Part shown: one piece after another, positions 23,970-32,120 of the stretch
Layout: each line of letters opens with the position of its first letter
Numbering within the stretch: position 1 is the first letter of the stretch
From: an uncultured Lentisphaeria bacterium
GTDB lineage: Bacteria; Verrucomicrobiota; Lentisphaeria; Victivallales; Victivallaceae
Assembly: GCA_949298075.1 (NCBI GenBank)
Contig: CASFVA010000064.1
Span: forward strand, 1-35,428
Reading direction: 5' to 3'
DNA length: 35,428 nt
Notes under the pieces: generated by a model
Seen by the model: only the letters and a program-made list of their open reading frames with translations
What the model was told of the DNA's origin: nothing
Database searches by the model: none
Program-made: the position numbers and the translations under genes

Positions 23970-25060
23970 ACGCCGCCGGACATGAAGTGAAGAAAACGTA
24001 ACGTCCGCAGGCCGTCGAACCAGCGGTCAAACGCCTCCCGCCGGGCATCCGCCCGGTCCGGCTGGTTGGCAATAATCTGCGGCCACAGCCGGGGAAACCG
24101 GTTCGTTTCAAAAAAACGGCGCGCCGGTTCCGGCAGCTCGGCCAGAAAGGCTCCGGCGGATTCCAGCAAGTCCGGACGCGAGGCTGCCGCCAACACGTTC
24201 CGGAGCGCCTCAAAGGCCGCCGGCGTCACTTCATTGAGTCCATGCCCCGCCATCAGCCGGGACACGGCCACCCCCGTGCCGAACGGGACCCGGTCCGAGC
24301 AGCGCGGCGACGGATAAACCAGCACCCGGCGCTCCTCAACAATTCCGGAAGTCTTGGCCACTTCCTGAAGAAAATAAAAATCCTCACCCGCCGCGCGCAC
24401 TTTCATGCCGCCGGCCCGAATACAGGCGCCGCCTCTCACCGCAAACGCTGAACCGATGCTGCTGAACGCGTAAGGCGACCCCGCCCTCCGCAGACCAGAT
24501 ACGTAAGAGTCCAAATAGGCTTCGTAAGACCGGATCGCCGCCTCCATTTCCGGAGTCTCTCCGGCGCGGTGCCGCACCCCGACGGTTATTCCGCCGGCTC
24601 CGGGATGGGCCGCCAATGTTGCGGAAATGACGGTAAAGTATTCTGGATCCACCGGACTGTCGGCATCCAGCGAATAAATGATCGCGGATTCCACCGAATC
24701 CGCATCCCAGGCCGAGAGCGCGGAATCCATGCCCAGCTTGCGCGCCGCCCCGACACCGCCGGCAAGCTCCGGCGCCCACAGAGAATAAACTCCCCGGTCG
24801 CGCCACTGCGGCCGATCCAGAGCGGCGCGCAGCTCCAGGGATTCCCCGGCCCCGGCTCCGGCCGGATAATTGATCACCACCAGCACCGCCACCGGCTCGC
24901 TAAAACGACTCCGGGCCACGGCCAGACTGGACAGGACTCCCGGCAGTTCCGCCGTTTCGTTGTAAGCCGGAATGACCACCACATGCAGCACGTCGCGGCC
25001 ACCCGGAAAAACCGGCGCCGGATTCCGGCGCCGGTATTTGTCGAAAGCCGCCGGTTTCAC
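23945..25060 (-). CDS. Family 2-type glycosyltransferase
   Basis: This protein of about 371 residues begins its GT-A fold with LHVVVIPAYNETAELPGVLSSLA (25-47) and has GGVGAARKLGMD (101-112) and SLDADSP (130-136) with the metal-binding DAD. GEDFYFLQEVAK matches the conserved ED region that carries the catalytic base. It transfers a sugar from an activated donor to an unknown acceptor; no membrane segment is evident. The start is uncertain. The frame is open to ATG at 25162 inside guaA, but GTG at 25060 with GGGGGA 5 nt upstream avoids that overlap and is preferred. It lies downstream of guaA on the same strand, and its end overlaps the convergent epimerase gene by 25 bp. Confidence 0.8.
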   Translation of the reverse strand: MKPAAFDKYRRRNPAPVFPGGRDVLHVVVIPAYNETAELPGVLSSLAVARSRFSEPVAVLVVINYPAGAGAGESLELRAALDRPQWRDRGVYSLWAPELAGGVGAARKLGMDSALSAWDADSVESAIIYSLDADSPVDPEYFTVISATLAAHPGAGGITVGVRHRAGETPEMEAAIRSYEAYLDSYVSGLRRAGSPYAFSSIGSAFAVRGGACIRAGGMKVRAAGEDFYFLQEVAKTSGIVEERRVLVYPSPRCSDRVPFGTGVAVSRLMAGHGLNEVTPAAFEALRNVLAAASRPDLLESAGAFLAELPEPARRFFETNRFPRLWPQIIANQPDRADARREAFDRWFDGLRTLRFLHFMSGGVQSPAAER

Positions 25061-25109
25061 CGGCTTCCCCCGACAGCGCCCGCGCCCCTGACGGTAACGC
25101 GGCGGAGCA

Positions 25110-26414
25110 TCACTCCCATTCGATCGTGCCCGGGGGTTTGGCGGTGATGTCGTAAACCACACGGTTGACGCCTTTCACCTCGCGGACAATGCGCTCTGCC
25201 ATGGTGAAAAGCAGCGGCCAGGGCAGTTCCACCACTTCAGCGGTAACTGCGTCCACAGTATTGATCGACCGGATCGCAATCACGTAATCGTAAGTGCGGC
25301 GGCCATCTTTCATGCCGACCGTCTTGACCGGCACAAAAATCGCAAAAGTCTGCCAGGTGCGGTGATACCACCCCGACTTGAGCAGCTCCTCGGTCACAAT
25401 CGCATCGGCTTCGCGCAAAATTTCCAACGTCGGCCGGGCGATCGCGCCCACGTGACGAACCCCCAGCGACGGACCGGGAAACGGGTGACGATCCAGCAGC
25501 TCCGACGGCAGCCCGAGCATCCGTCCGACCTGGCGGACTTCGTCTTTGAACAGCCGTTCCACGGGTTCGACCAGCTTGAACTTCATGTGGGGAGGCAGGC
25601 CGCCGACATTGTGATGGCTCTTGATCACCTTGGAGGGATCGCCGTCAAAAGGAATGCTTTCAAGGATGTCCGGATAAATCGTTCCCTGCCCCAGAAACGG
25701 CGCACCGGTCTCGGCTGCCGCCTCGGCAAAGACATCAATGAAAATCCGTCCGATGATCTTGCGCTTCTCCTCCGGATTCTCAACCCCGGCCAGCGCGTCG
25801 AGGAAACGGTCGCTGGCGTCGATGTAGCGCAAATTCATTTTGAAGTTGCGCGCGAACACCTCCTGCACCATTTCCGGCTCGTGTTTGCGCAGCAGCCCGT
25901 GATTGACAAACACACAGGTGAGCCGGTCGCCGATCGCCTTGTGAATCAGCGCCGCCACCACACTGGAGTCGACTCCGCCGGAAAGTCCCAGCACCACCCG
26001 GCCGTCACCGACTTGGGAGCGGATATCCGCCACTGCCTCATCGATGAAGTTTTCCAGTTTCCAGCTGCCGGTACAACCGCCGCGGTCCCGGCAGAACTCC
26101 ACCAGTCCGGAAACGTCTTCAGGCGTGACCCCGGTTATGGACTCGGCTCCGGCGATCTTCCCGGCCGTTGCATTGACAGCGAGCCGGGGCACCTTGACCG
26201 CGGCAAATTTGTCCAGCGCCGCCCTGACCTCGCAACTCAAGGCATCGGCAATGAAAATCAGCGCACGCGGCTCCTCGGCCAGCAGACGGTCAAGCGGCAC
26301 CGAATAGGGCATGACCATGGTGTAGATGTTGCGGTCGCGAATCGCCCGGGCAAATTTCTGCACCGCCTCGCAGCCGCAATTGATCAAAACCACGGTTTCA
26401 GGAGTTTTTTTCAT
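25110..26414 (-). CDS. guaA: GMP synthase with vestigial glutaminase domain
   Basis: GMP synthase converts XMP to GMP using ATP and ammonia, normally released from glutamine by an N-terminal class I amidotransferase domain. The synthetase part is complete: PP-loop SGGVDSS (145-151), VFVNHGLLRK, LGQGTIYPDILES, KSHHNVGGLP, HPFPGPSLGVR and the C-terminal dimerisation domain ending KPPGTIEWE. The N-terminal part is only about 115 residues instead of about 200. It keeps the opening strand-helix-strand (VVLINCGCEAVQKFARAIRDRNIYTMVMPYS) but lacks the GxCxGxQ nucleophile elbow and the His-x-Glu pair. The total is 434 residues against about 525 in E. coli. ATG at 26414 follows GGGGGGAAG by 5 nt. The enzyme should need free ammonia or a separate glutaminase subunit. 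Confidence 0.93.
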   Translation of the reverse strand: MKKTPETVVLINCGCEAVQKFARAIRDRNIYTMVMPYSVPLDRLLAEEPRALIFIADALSCEVRAALDKFAAVKVPRLAVNATAGKIAGAESITGVTPEDVSGLVEFCRDRGGCTGSWKLENFIDEAVADIRSQVGDGRVVLGLSGGVDSSVVAALIHKAIGDRLTCVFVNHGLLRKHEPEMVQEVFARNFKMNLRYIDASDRFLDALAGVENPEEKRKIIGRIFIDVFAEAAAETGAPFLGQGTIYPDILESIPFDGDPSKVIKSHHNVGGLPPHMKFKLVEPVERLFKDEVRQVGRMLGLPSELLDRHPFPGPSLGVRHVGAIARPTLEILREADAIVTEELLKSGWYHRTWQTFAIFVPVKTVGMKDGRRTYDYVIAIRSINTVDAVTAEVVELPWPLLFTMAERIVREVKGVNRVVYDITAKPPGTIEWE

Positions 26415-26463
26415 TGGAACTTCCCCCCAAAAAAATGTGAATCTGATCTGTTGCGTTTGGAAT

Positions 26464-26491
26464 AACATAGCGCCGGATCGTTTTTTTTCAA
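26464..26491 (-). promoter_or_regulatory. Promoter for guaA
   Basis: On the minus strand TTGAAA (26491-26486) and TATGTT (26469-26464) are 16 nt apart, about 50 bp before the guaA start. Confidence 0.65.
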
Positions 26492-26501
26492 GTTGCCCGT
26501 C

Positions 26502-26528
26502 TTGCTATTTGGCGGTTTTGAGTATAAT
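26502..26528 (+). promoter_or_regulatory. Promoter for phosphofructokinase gene
   Basis: A perfect TATAAT (26523-26528) lies 15 nt after TTGCTA (26502-26507). It is divergent from the guaA promoter, with the -35 regions facing each other only about 10 bp apart. Confidence 0.6.
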
Positions 26529-26726
26529 TTAAATAACTGTTCATCCCGGGCTGCCGCCGGATCATGCGGCCAGTCGCCGGACTTCCGGGAAAGCGCCGCA
26601 GGAATGAAACGGTCACGCCGGACCATGCGGGGAACCGTCGGCTCCGGAATCATTTGGGAAAAAACCGCCGGGGTGGAGACAACCTACGCCCGGAAGGTCG
26701 GATAAACGCAGAGGATCGGAATTGCC
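26529..26726 (+). other. Long untranslated leader of the phosphofructokinase gene
   Basis: About 190 nt separate the predicted transcription start from the pfk start codon. The stretch is rich in GCCGG/CCGGC segments able to pair, and I found no convincing gene and no riboswitch class that I recognise. It may be a structured regulatory leader or a small RNA. Confidence 0.35.
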
Positions 26727-28013
26727 ATGTTGACTCAGAAAGACTTCATCATAACCAATTTGGGCGAAGCCAATCTGCCTTCGCCGCTGGAGGGTATCAG
26801 CTTCATCCCGAACGATCTCCGGGTGCCGTATTCAACCAATGCCGCCGAAATCACCGACTGCATCCGCGGCGGCAATGAAATTCTCTCTTTTGAACATGCC
26901 GGGCCGCGTCGGCAGATTTTCCACGATCCGGCCTGGAGCCGGGCGGCGATTCTGACTGCCGGCGGACTCTGTCCGGGACTCAACGAAGTCATCAAATTCA
27001 TCACGCTGAACCTGCTGACCGGTTATCATGTTCCGGTGGTTTATGGCATCCGTTACGGTTACCGCGGACTGAATCCGGCTTATGGACTGGCGCCTATCGA
27101 GCTGAACGAGGAGATCGTCGATCCCATCCATGAGGTGGGCGGCACCATTCTCGGCTCCTCCCGCGGCGAGGAAGAGGCTGAAGTTATGGTGGACACGCTG
27201 ATTCGCATGCGAATCAACCTGCTCTTCTGCATCGGCGGCGACGGCACCGCCCGCGGCGCCCACGACATTGCCATGGAAGCCGCGCGCCGCCGCATGCCGC
27301 TCAGTGTAATCGCCATCCCCAAAACCATCGACAATGATGTGGGATTCATTGATCAGACATTCGGTTTCGCCACGGCCGTGCTGAATGCCGGTCCGGTAAT
27401 TTCCTGCGCCCACAATGAAGCCAAGGGCGCGCCCAACGGCATCGGACTGGTCAAGGTCATGGGCCGGGACTCCGGCTTCATCGCCGCCTATACCGCGCTG
27501 GCCAACCCCTATGTGAATTACTGTCTGATCCCCGAGGATCCCTTTACGCTGGAGCGGGGACCGCGCGCCCTGCTGCCGCACCTGCACGAGCGGCTCAAAG
27601 TCAAAAATCACGCCGTGATCATCGTCGCGGAGGGAGCCGGGCAGGAGCTGATCAGCGGTGCCGGCGAAGAACGGGACGCTTCCGGCAACATTCTGCACGC
27701 CGACATCGGAGAATTCCTGGCCGACGCCATCAAGAACTATTTCAAAAAGCACCGAATGGAAGTCAATTTGAAGTATTTCGACCCCGGTTATACCATCCGC
27801 AGTGTCAAAGCCGAGGGCGAGGACGCGGTGTTCTGCGCCCTGCTCGCGCAAAGCGCGGTCCACGCCGCCATGTCCGGACGCACGGACATGATGGTGGGCC
27901 ACTGGTCCGGAGCTTTCACCCATGTGCCGATTGCCCTGGCCACCCGGGCCCGGAAAAAAGTTGACCTCACCAGTCCGCTCTGGAACGGAGTGAAATCGCT
28001 CTGCTGCTTCTGA
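26727..28013 (+). CDS. 6-phosphofructokinase (plant/TP0108-like ATP-PFK clade)
   Basis: This 428-residue enzyme phosphorylates fructose 6-phosphate in glycolysis. Motifs are AAILTAGGLCPGLNEVIK (73-90), GGDGT (170-174), PKTIDND (198-204) and GRDSGFIA (about 246-253). In this superfamily, Gly in GGDGT is associated with ATP use and Asp (GGDD) with pyrophosphate, whereas Lys in PKTIDND is usual for pyrophosphate enzymes and for the long plant/spirochaete-type ATP enzymes. The combination, together with the roughly 70-residue N-terminal extension, points to the latter clade. ATP is the likely donor, but this needs assay. The start has GGA 7 nt upstream and a leader of about 190 nt. Confidence 0.92.
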   Translation: MLTQKDFIITNLGEANLPSPLEGISFIPNDLRVPYSTNAAEITDCIRGGNEILSFEHAGPRRQIFHDPAWSRAAILTAGGLCPGLNEVIKFITLNLLTGYHVPVVYGIRYGYRGLNPAYGLAPIELNEEIVDPIHEVGGTILGSSRGEEEAEVMVDTLIRMRINLLFCIGGDGTARGAHDIAMEAARRRMPLSVIAIPKTIDNDVGFIDQTFGFATAVLNAGPVISCAHNEAKGAPNGIGLVKVMGRDSGFIAAYTALANPYVNYCLIPEDPFTLERGPRALLPHLHERLKVKNHAVIIVAEGAGQELISGAGEERDASGNILHADIGEFLADAIKNYFKKHRMEVNLKYFDPGYTIRSVKAEGEDAVFCALLAQSAVHAAMSGRTDMMVGHWSGAFTHVPIALATRARKKVDLTSPLWNGVKSLCCF

Positions 28014-28051
28014 ATCACGCCGCCGGACGGCCGGCATTTACCGGGAAAGTC

Positions 28052-28080
28052 TTGAAAGTGACCGGAAAATGTGCTATTTT
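28052..28080 (+). promoter_or_regulatory. Promoter for Na/phosphate cotransporter gene
   Basis: TTGAAA (28052-28057) and TATTTT (28075-28080) are separated by 17 nt. The resulting leader to the start codon at 28275 is about 190 nt and GC-rich. An open frame from 28116 runs through it into the gene, but it has no convincing ribosome-binding site. Confidence 0.6.
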
Positions 28081-28274
28081 AAGTGACCGTTGCTTAAAGC
28101 CGGACCGGTCGGGCGTTGGAGTTGTCTTCCGGATTGCTCAACACGGCCGCCGCGCTGCCGCCCGGCAGCCGGCGGGGCCCGGAACACGTCCTGCCGGACT
28201 TTGCCCTTGAGCAAACTTTCCGTCCGGTCCGCTCGGAACCGGACCGCAAACAATCACACCAGAGGAGATTTCGC

Positions 28275-29969
28275 ATGTTGGCAATGATGATAAATGTATT
28301 CGGTGGACTGGCGATCTTCATTTTCGGCATGAAAATGATGAGCGACGGTCTGCATTGTGTTGCCGGAGAACGCATGCGTTCCATTCTGCGCCTGTTTTCC
28401 GCCAATCGTTTTGTCGCCATCCTCTCCGGGACTGCGGTCACCGCCGTCATTCAGTCATCCAGCGCCAGCACGGTGATGGTCATCGGCTTCGTCAACGCCG
28501 GCCTGCTGACCCTGGTTCAGGCCATCGGCATTATCTTCGGCGCCAATATCGGAACCACCGTCACCGCTCAGCTGGTCGCCTTTGACATCAGCTGGATCAT
28601 CATGCCGGCGATCATCCTCGGCCTGCTCGCCGGATTTGTGCCGCGCCCGGCCTTTACCGGCTGGGGAACGACCATCATCGGATTGGGTTTTCTCTTTCTG
28701 GGCATGATGATCATGAGCGGCGAACTCAAACAGCTCTCCGAACATCCGGCATTCATGGCCGCTTTCCAGATTTTCGACTGCGCCCCGGTCAACGGCTGGA
28801 TTCCTCCGCTCGCCCTGTTCGGCGCCATCGCCGTCGGCATGGCCGTCACCCTGGTCATTCAAAGCAGTTCAGCCTGTTCCGGCATCATCATTGCCCTGGG
28901 AGCCAGCGGCCTGGTCAACCTTTACACCGCCGTGGCCCTGGTGCTCGGCTCCAACATCGGCACCACCATCACCGCCCAGCTGGCCGCCATTCCGGCCAAC
29001 CGGGTGGCCAAACAAGCTGCGCTGGCCCATACTCTCTTCAACGTCATCGGTGTGCTGATCATCTGCGCCACGTTCTGGATCGTACCGGGAGACTCCGACC
29101 TGCCGGTATTTTTCCGTCTGGTCGATCTGGTGTCGACCTCCGGTGACCTGCCCCGGCAGATCGCCAACGCCCATACCATTTTCAATGTCTGCACGACCCT
29201 GATTCTGACTCCATTCATCCCGCTGCTGGCCAAAATCTGCGAGCGGATCATTCCGGCCGGAAGCGGTAAAATCAAGTTCCAGCGGCTTGAACCCCACCTG
29301 CTTGACACTCCGGAAATCGCCCTGACCCAGACGGTTTCCGCATTGCGCAAGATGCTGAAAAAAGCCTGGAAGATGGCCGATGGAGCCCTGAAAACCGGCG
29401 GGCTCGGCGACGGCGCCGACCGCACCGCCCTCAAAAACCTTGATGAGCGTGAAGCCAGAATTGACCTTTACCAGCACGACATTACCGCCTACCTTTCTCA
29501 ACTGATGCTGCGTCCGCTCTCGTCCCGGCAGGCCGCCCGGATTCCCAAGCTGATTCACTGCACCAACGACGCCGGGCGAATCGGCGATCATACGGTGACC
29601 ATCCGCGATCTGATCCGGGAATTCAAGTCTGCCAAAGGCAAATTGAGTCAGGCCGCGGAAACGGAATTCCGCAATCTGCACCGGCTGCTGAGCGAACAGG
29701 CCGACAACGCCCTGCAGCTGCTCGAAGGCAGCACCCCGGAACTGCAGACCCGCGCCGTCGAACTGGAAAAAAAGATCATCCTCCGCTGCGATGAATGCGA
29801 ACACAACCACCTGAAGCGGCTCACTGCCGGCCAGTGTCATCCGGCCACCGGAGTCTTTTATCTTGAACTGGTGTCGGAAGTCCGTAAGATTTCGCGGCAC
29901 TTCGCCAACATCGCCGAACGCGCTGCCGCCTGCCGGGGAGCCGCCGAAGCGGAACCGGAATCCGTCTGA
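28275..29969 (+). CDS. Na/Pi cotransporter family protein with PhoU-like C-terminal domain
   Basis: This 564-residue inner-membrane protein carries the duplicated Na/Pi-cotransporter repeat. QSSSAST (60-66) and QSSSACSG (196-203) are each followed by a GANIGTTVTAQL/GSNIGTTITAQL motif (89-100 and near 226-237), the inverted-repeat transport core of the NptA/SLC34-like family. Several hydrophobic helices span residues 1 to about 325. Residues about 345-550 are helical and charged, resembling the PhoU-like domain found fused to many bacterial members. ATG at 28275 is chosen because AGGAG lies about 7-8 nt upstream and the membrane domain starts there. It precedes the glutamate symporter gene by 111 bp on the same strand. 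Phosphate is the probable substrate. Confidence 0.92.
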   Translation: MLAMMINVFGGLAIFIFGMKMMSDGLHCVAGERMRSILRLFSANRFVAILSGTAVTAVIQSSSASTVMVIGFVNAGLLTLVQAIGIIFGANIGTTVTAQLVAFDISWIIMPAIILGLLAGFVPRPAFTGWGTTIIGLGFLFLGMMIMSGELKQLSEHPAFMAAFQIFDCAPVNGWIPPLALFGAIAVGMAVTLVIQSSSACSGIIIALGASGLVNLYTAVALVLGSNIGTTITAQLAAIPANRVAKQAALAHTLFNVIGVLIICATFWIVPGDSDLPVFFRLVDLVSTSGDLPRQIANAHTIFNVCTTLILTPFIPLLAKICERIIPAGSGKIKFQRLEPHLLDTPEIALTQTVSALRKMLKKAWKMADGALKTGGLGDGADRTALKNLDEREARIDLYQHDITAYLSQLMLRPLSSRQAARIPKLIHCTNDAGRIGDHTVTIRDLIREFKSAKGKLSQAAETEFRNLHRLLSEQADNALQLLEGSTPELQTRAVELEKKIILRCDECEHNHLKRLTAGQCHPATGVFYLELVSEVRKISRHFANIAERAAACRGAAEAEPESV

Positions 29970-30080
29970 TTTTTGAACTTTGCCGCCGGAACCCGGCAGG
30001 GATGGTTTCCGGCGCAGAAAGCCCCGCGGAGCTTCCGGGCCCGGCGGTTCCGCGGGCGGTAAACAACCGAGGGGAATCAG

Positions 30081-31472
30081 TTGAACGCAATCATTATTTT
30101 CTGCCTGCTGTCGCTGCTGCTGGTCGCCGGCAAGATTTTCCGTATGGCTCTGCCGGTGCTGCAGCGGCTGTATCTGCCCAGTTCGGTCATTGGCGGCGGA
30201 ATCGGGCTGCTGCTGATCTCACTCTTTCGCGAACAAATTCCGGCGGACTGGATTTCCGCCATGAAACAACTGCCCGGCTTTCTGATCAACGTAGTGTTCG
30301 CCTCGCTTTTTCTCGGGGCCGCCACACCGAAATTCGGTCAGGTCTGGAAACTGGCCCTGCCCCAGCTCTGCATGGGCCAGATGCTGGCCTGGGGACAATA
30401 TGTGCTGGGACTCGGCCTGGTCGGTCTGCTGCTGATTCCGCTGTTCGGAGTTCCGCCGGCGTTCGGAAATCTGCTGGAAATCGGCTTTCAGGGGGGGCAC
30501 GGCACAGTCGGCGGACTGATTTCCAGTTTTGAATCATTCAACTGGAGCGACGGCATCGCCCTCGGCTACACGGTAGCCACCATCGGTATGGTGCTGGGGA
30601 TTGTCATCGGCATGGTGCTGATCAACTGGGCGCACCGTAAAGGATATGTCGCCAACGTCCGGACGTTTCGGGACCGCGACCGCTTCGAACGGCTCGGGGT
30701 CTATCGCTCGCAGAAACGGCCGGATGCGGGACTTCAAACGGTGTTTTGCGATTCCATCGATTCCCTGGCCTGGCACATTGCGCTGATCGGACTGGCCATC
30801 CTGCTCGGATTCGGCATGCTGAAAGGACTGCAGCTTCTCGAAGTTTACTGTTTCCCGGGCTATTCCGGGAAAAGAGTTTTCGCCGGGTTCCCTCTGTTTC
30901 CGCTCTGTATGATCGGCGGCTTGATCCTGCAGAAATTCGCTCAGCGCGCACACCTTGACCGTCTGATCGACCACGGTCAGATGCAGCGTCTGGCCGGAGC
31001 CTCGCTGGACTTTCTGGTGGTATCTGCAGTGGCTACCATTCAACTTTCAGTGGTGCTGGCCAACTGGCTGCCGCTGCTGGCACTGGCGGTGGCTGGCACG
31101 CTCTGGAGCATTATGATGGTGGTTTACGTCGCGCCCCGGCTGTTCCGGGAAGCGTGGTTTGAGCGCTCAATTGCCGAATTCGGCCAGTCGCTCGGAGTGA
31201 CCGCCACCGGACTTATGCTGCTGCGCACGGTGGATCCGGAAAACAAGACGATTGCGGCTGAATCCTTCGGTTACAAGCAGCTCCTGCACGAACCTTTCAT
31301 GGGCGGCGGCCTGTGGACTGCGCTGGCGCTGACGCTGGTTTTCACCATCGGCTGGCTTCCGCTGTGGCTGATAAGTTGCGGCGCACTGATTTTCTGGGGA
31401 GCGCTCTCGCTGCGGATTATCTGCCTCAACCGCCACCGGGAGGCGCCGCGGCGGCAGCGATCACATCAGTAA
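30081..31472 (+). CDS. Sodium/glutamate symporter, GltS family
   Basis: This 463-residue protein has about ten or more hydrophobic helices in two halves and the GltS landmarks LPSSVIGGGIGLLL (34-47), FQGGHGTVGGL in the first half and a second-half counterpart near EFGQSLGVTATGLMLLR. GltS proteins import glutamate with Na+. The start is TTG at 30081, preceded by GAGGGG at about 5 nt; no ATG gives a better N-terminus. The central loop (about 185-215, RDRDRFERLGVYRSQKRP) is long and charged. A basic tail ends the protein. It may be cotranscribed with the upstream Na/phosphate gene; both depend on sodium. Substrates other than glutamate are possible. Confidence 0.88.
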   Translation: MNAIIIFCLLSLLLVAGKIFRMALPVLQRLYLPSSVIGGGIGLLLISLFREQIPADWISAMKQLPGFLINVVFASLFLGAATPKFGQVWKLALPQLCMGQMLAWGQYVLGLGLVGLLLIPLFGVPPAFGNLLEIGFQGGHGTVGGLISSFESFNWSDGIALGYTVATIGMVLGIVIGMVLINWAHRKGYVANVRTFRDRDRFERLGVYRSQKRPDAGLQTVFCDSIDSLAWHIALIGLAILLGFGMLKGLQLLEVYCFPGYSGKRVFAGFPLFPLCMIGGLILQKFAQRAHLDRLIDHGQMQRLAGASLDFLVVSAVATIQLSVVLANWLPLLALAVAGTLWSIMMVVYVAPRLFREAWFERSIAEFGQSLGVTATGLMLLRTVDPENKTIAAESFGYKQLLHEPFMGGGLWTALALTLVFTIGWLPLWLISCGALIFWGALSLRIICLNRHREAPRRQRSHQ

Positions 31473-31936
31473 TTTTCCGGAAAGTTTCCGATACCGCTGA
31501 AAATGGCGGCATGACGCATCGGTGCAGAGCGTTTCAGGAGTTTTTCGCCCCAGTTTGATTTCAGGCTCAAGGAGCCTTTATCATTAGCTGATTTGGCAAC
31601 TCCCTCCAACGGCAGCTGCGCCCCTGAACGTCGCAGAGCGGTTCAAAGACACCGGCCCGCCGCTTGCCGGCAGTTTGGACTCCCCCGGAGATTACCCGGC
31701 AGCCTTTCCCGACCTTAAACCTGCCGGACGTTGTTCATACAAGCGGCCAATTCCATCGGCCGACCGGTCTGCCGCGGCTTCGCAACTGAACGCTCCGGCC
31801 GGTATTCCAGGGAGAAACCAGTCATCCATCTGGCTCATTGTCCATGCGTTCCACCCGACGACCAAAGGATTCCGGCAGATATGCCGACGGGCGGAGCGCC
31901 AGGAGCGGGACGCTTTCCCGCGAACAAACGCACATG
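31473..31936. other. Gene-free stretch after the glutamate symporter
   Basis: This 464-bp stretch has no convincing gene. Open frames here run through the tRNA-Ser gene or its terminator and lack ribosome-binding sites. A short hairpin AGGCTC/GAGCCT (31563-31577) followed by TT may terminate the symporter transcript. I recognise no RNA gene in the rest. Confidence 0.5.
31563..31579 (+). terminator. Weak terminator-like hairpin after symporter gene
   Basis: AGGCTC pairs with GAGCCT around AAG, followed by TTTA. The stem is only 6 bp and the T run is short. Confidence 0.4.
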
Positions 31937-31963
31937 AAAAAAGCGCAGCCGTCATGGCTGCGC
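31937..31963 (-). terminator. Rho-independent terminator of tRNA-Ser
   Basis: On the minus strand GCGCAGCC pairs perfectly with GGCTGCGC around a 5-nt loop, followed by six T. It lies 10 bp after the tRNA 3' end. Confidence 0.9.
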
Positions 31964-31973
31964 GGAATTTTTA

Positions 31974-32061
31974 TGGCGGAGAGAGAGGGATTCGAACCCT
32001 CGGTACCTTGCGGTACACCACATTTCCAATGTGGCGCCTTCGACCACTCGACCATCTCTCC
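31974..32061 (-). tRNA. tRNA-Ser (anticodon GGA)
   Basis: The 88-nt gene folds as a class II tRNA. The acceptor stem is GGAGAGA/TCTCTCC, the anticodon stem CCACA/TGTGG encloses TTGGAAA with anticodon GGA at 32027-32025, the long variable arm is built on GTACC/GGTAC, and the T arm is GAGGG TTCGAAT CCCTC. The discriminator base is G, as usual for serine, and the 3' CCA is encoded. It should read UCC and UCU codons. It has its own promoter and terminator and is therefore a single-gene unit. Confidence 0.96.
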
Positions 32062-32078
32062 AAACAAGCGTGTTCAAT

Positions 32079-32107
32079 AATATAACCCGGCCTGTCGCCT
32101 TTTTCAA
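32079..32107 (-). promoter_or_regulatory. Promoter for tRNA-Ser
   Basis: On the minus strand TTGAAA (32107-32102) and TATATT (32084-32079) have a 17-nt spacer, 17 bp before the tRNA 5' end. It is one of the best promoter matches in the window. Confidence 0.8.
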
Positions 32108-32120
32108 GTTCGTTCAAAGG

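Noticed and set aside
26832-28037. 401-codon minus-strand open frame
   Set aside because: It is antisense to phosphofructokinase, which carries all family motifs.
28869-29900. 343-codon minus-strand open frame
   Set aside because: It is antisense to the Na/phosphate cotransporter gene; no domain is recognised.
29985-30013. Inverted repeat GCCGGAA/TTCCGGC between the two transporter genes
   Set aside because: There is no T run and the stem is only 7 bp; in this GC-rich sequence such dyads are common.
31675-32085. Plus-strand open frame of 136 codons
   Set aside because: It runs through the tRNA-Ser gene and its terminator on the opposite strand and lacks a ribosome-binding site.
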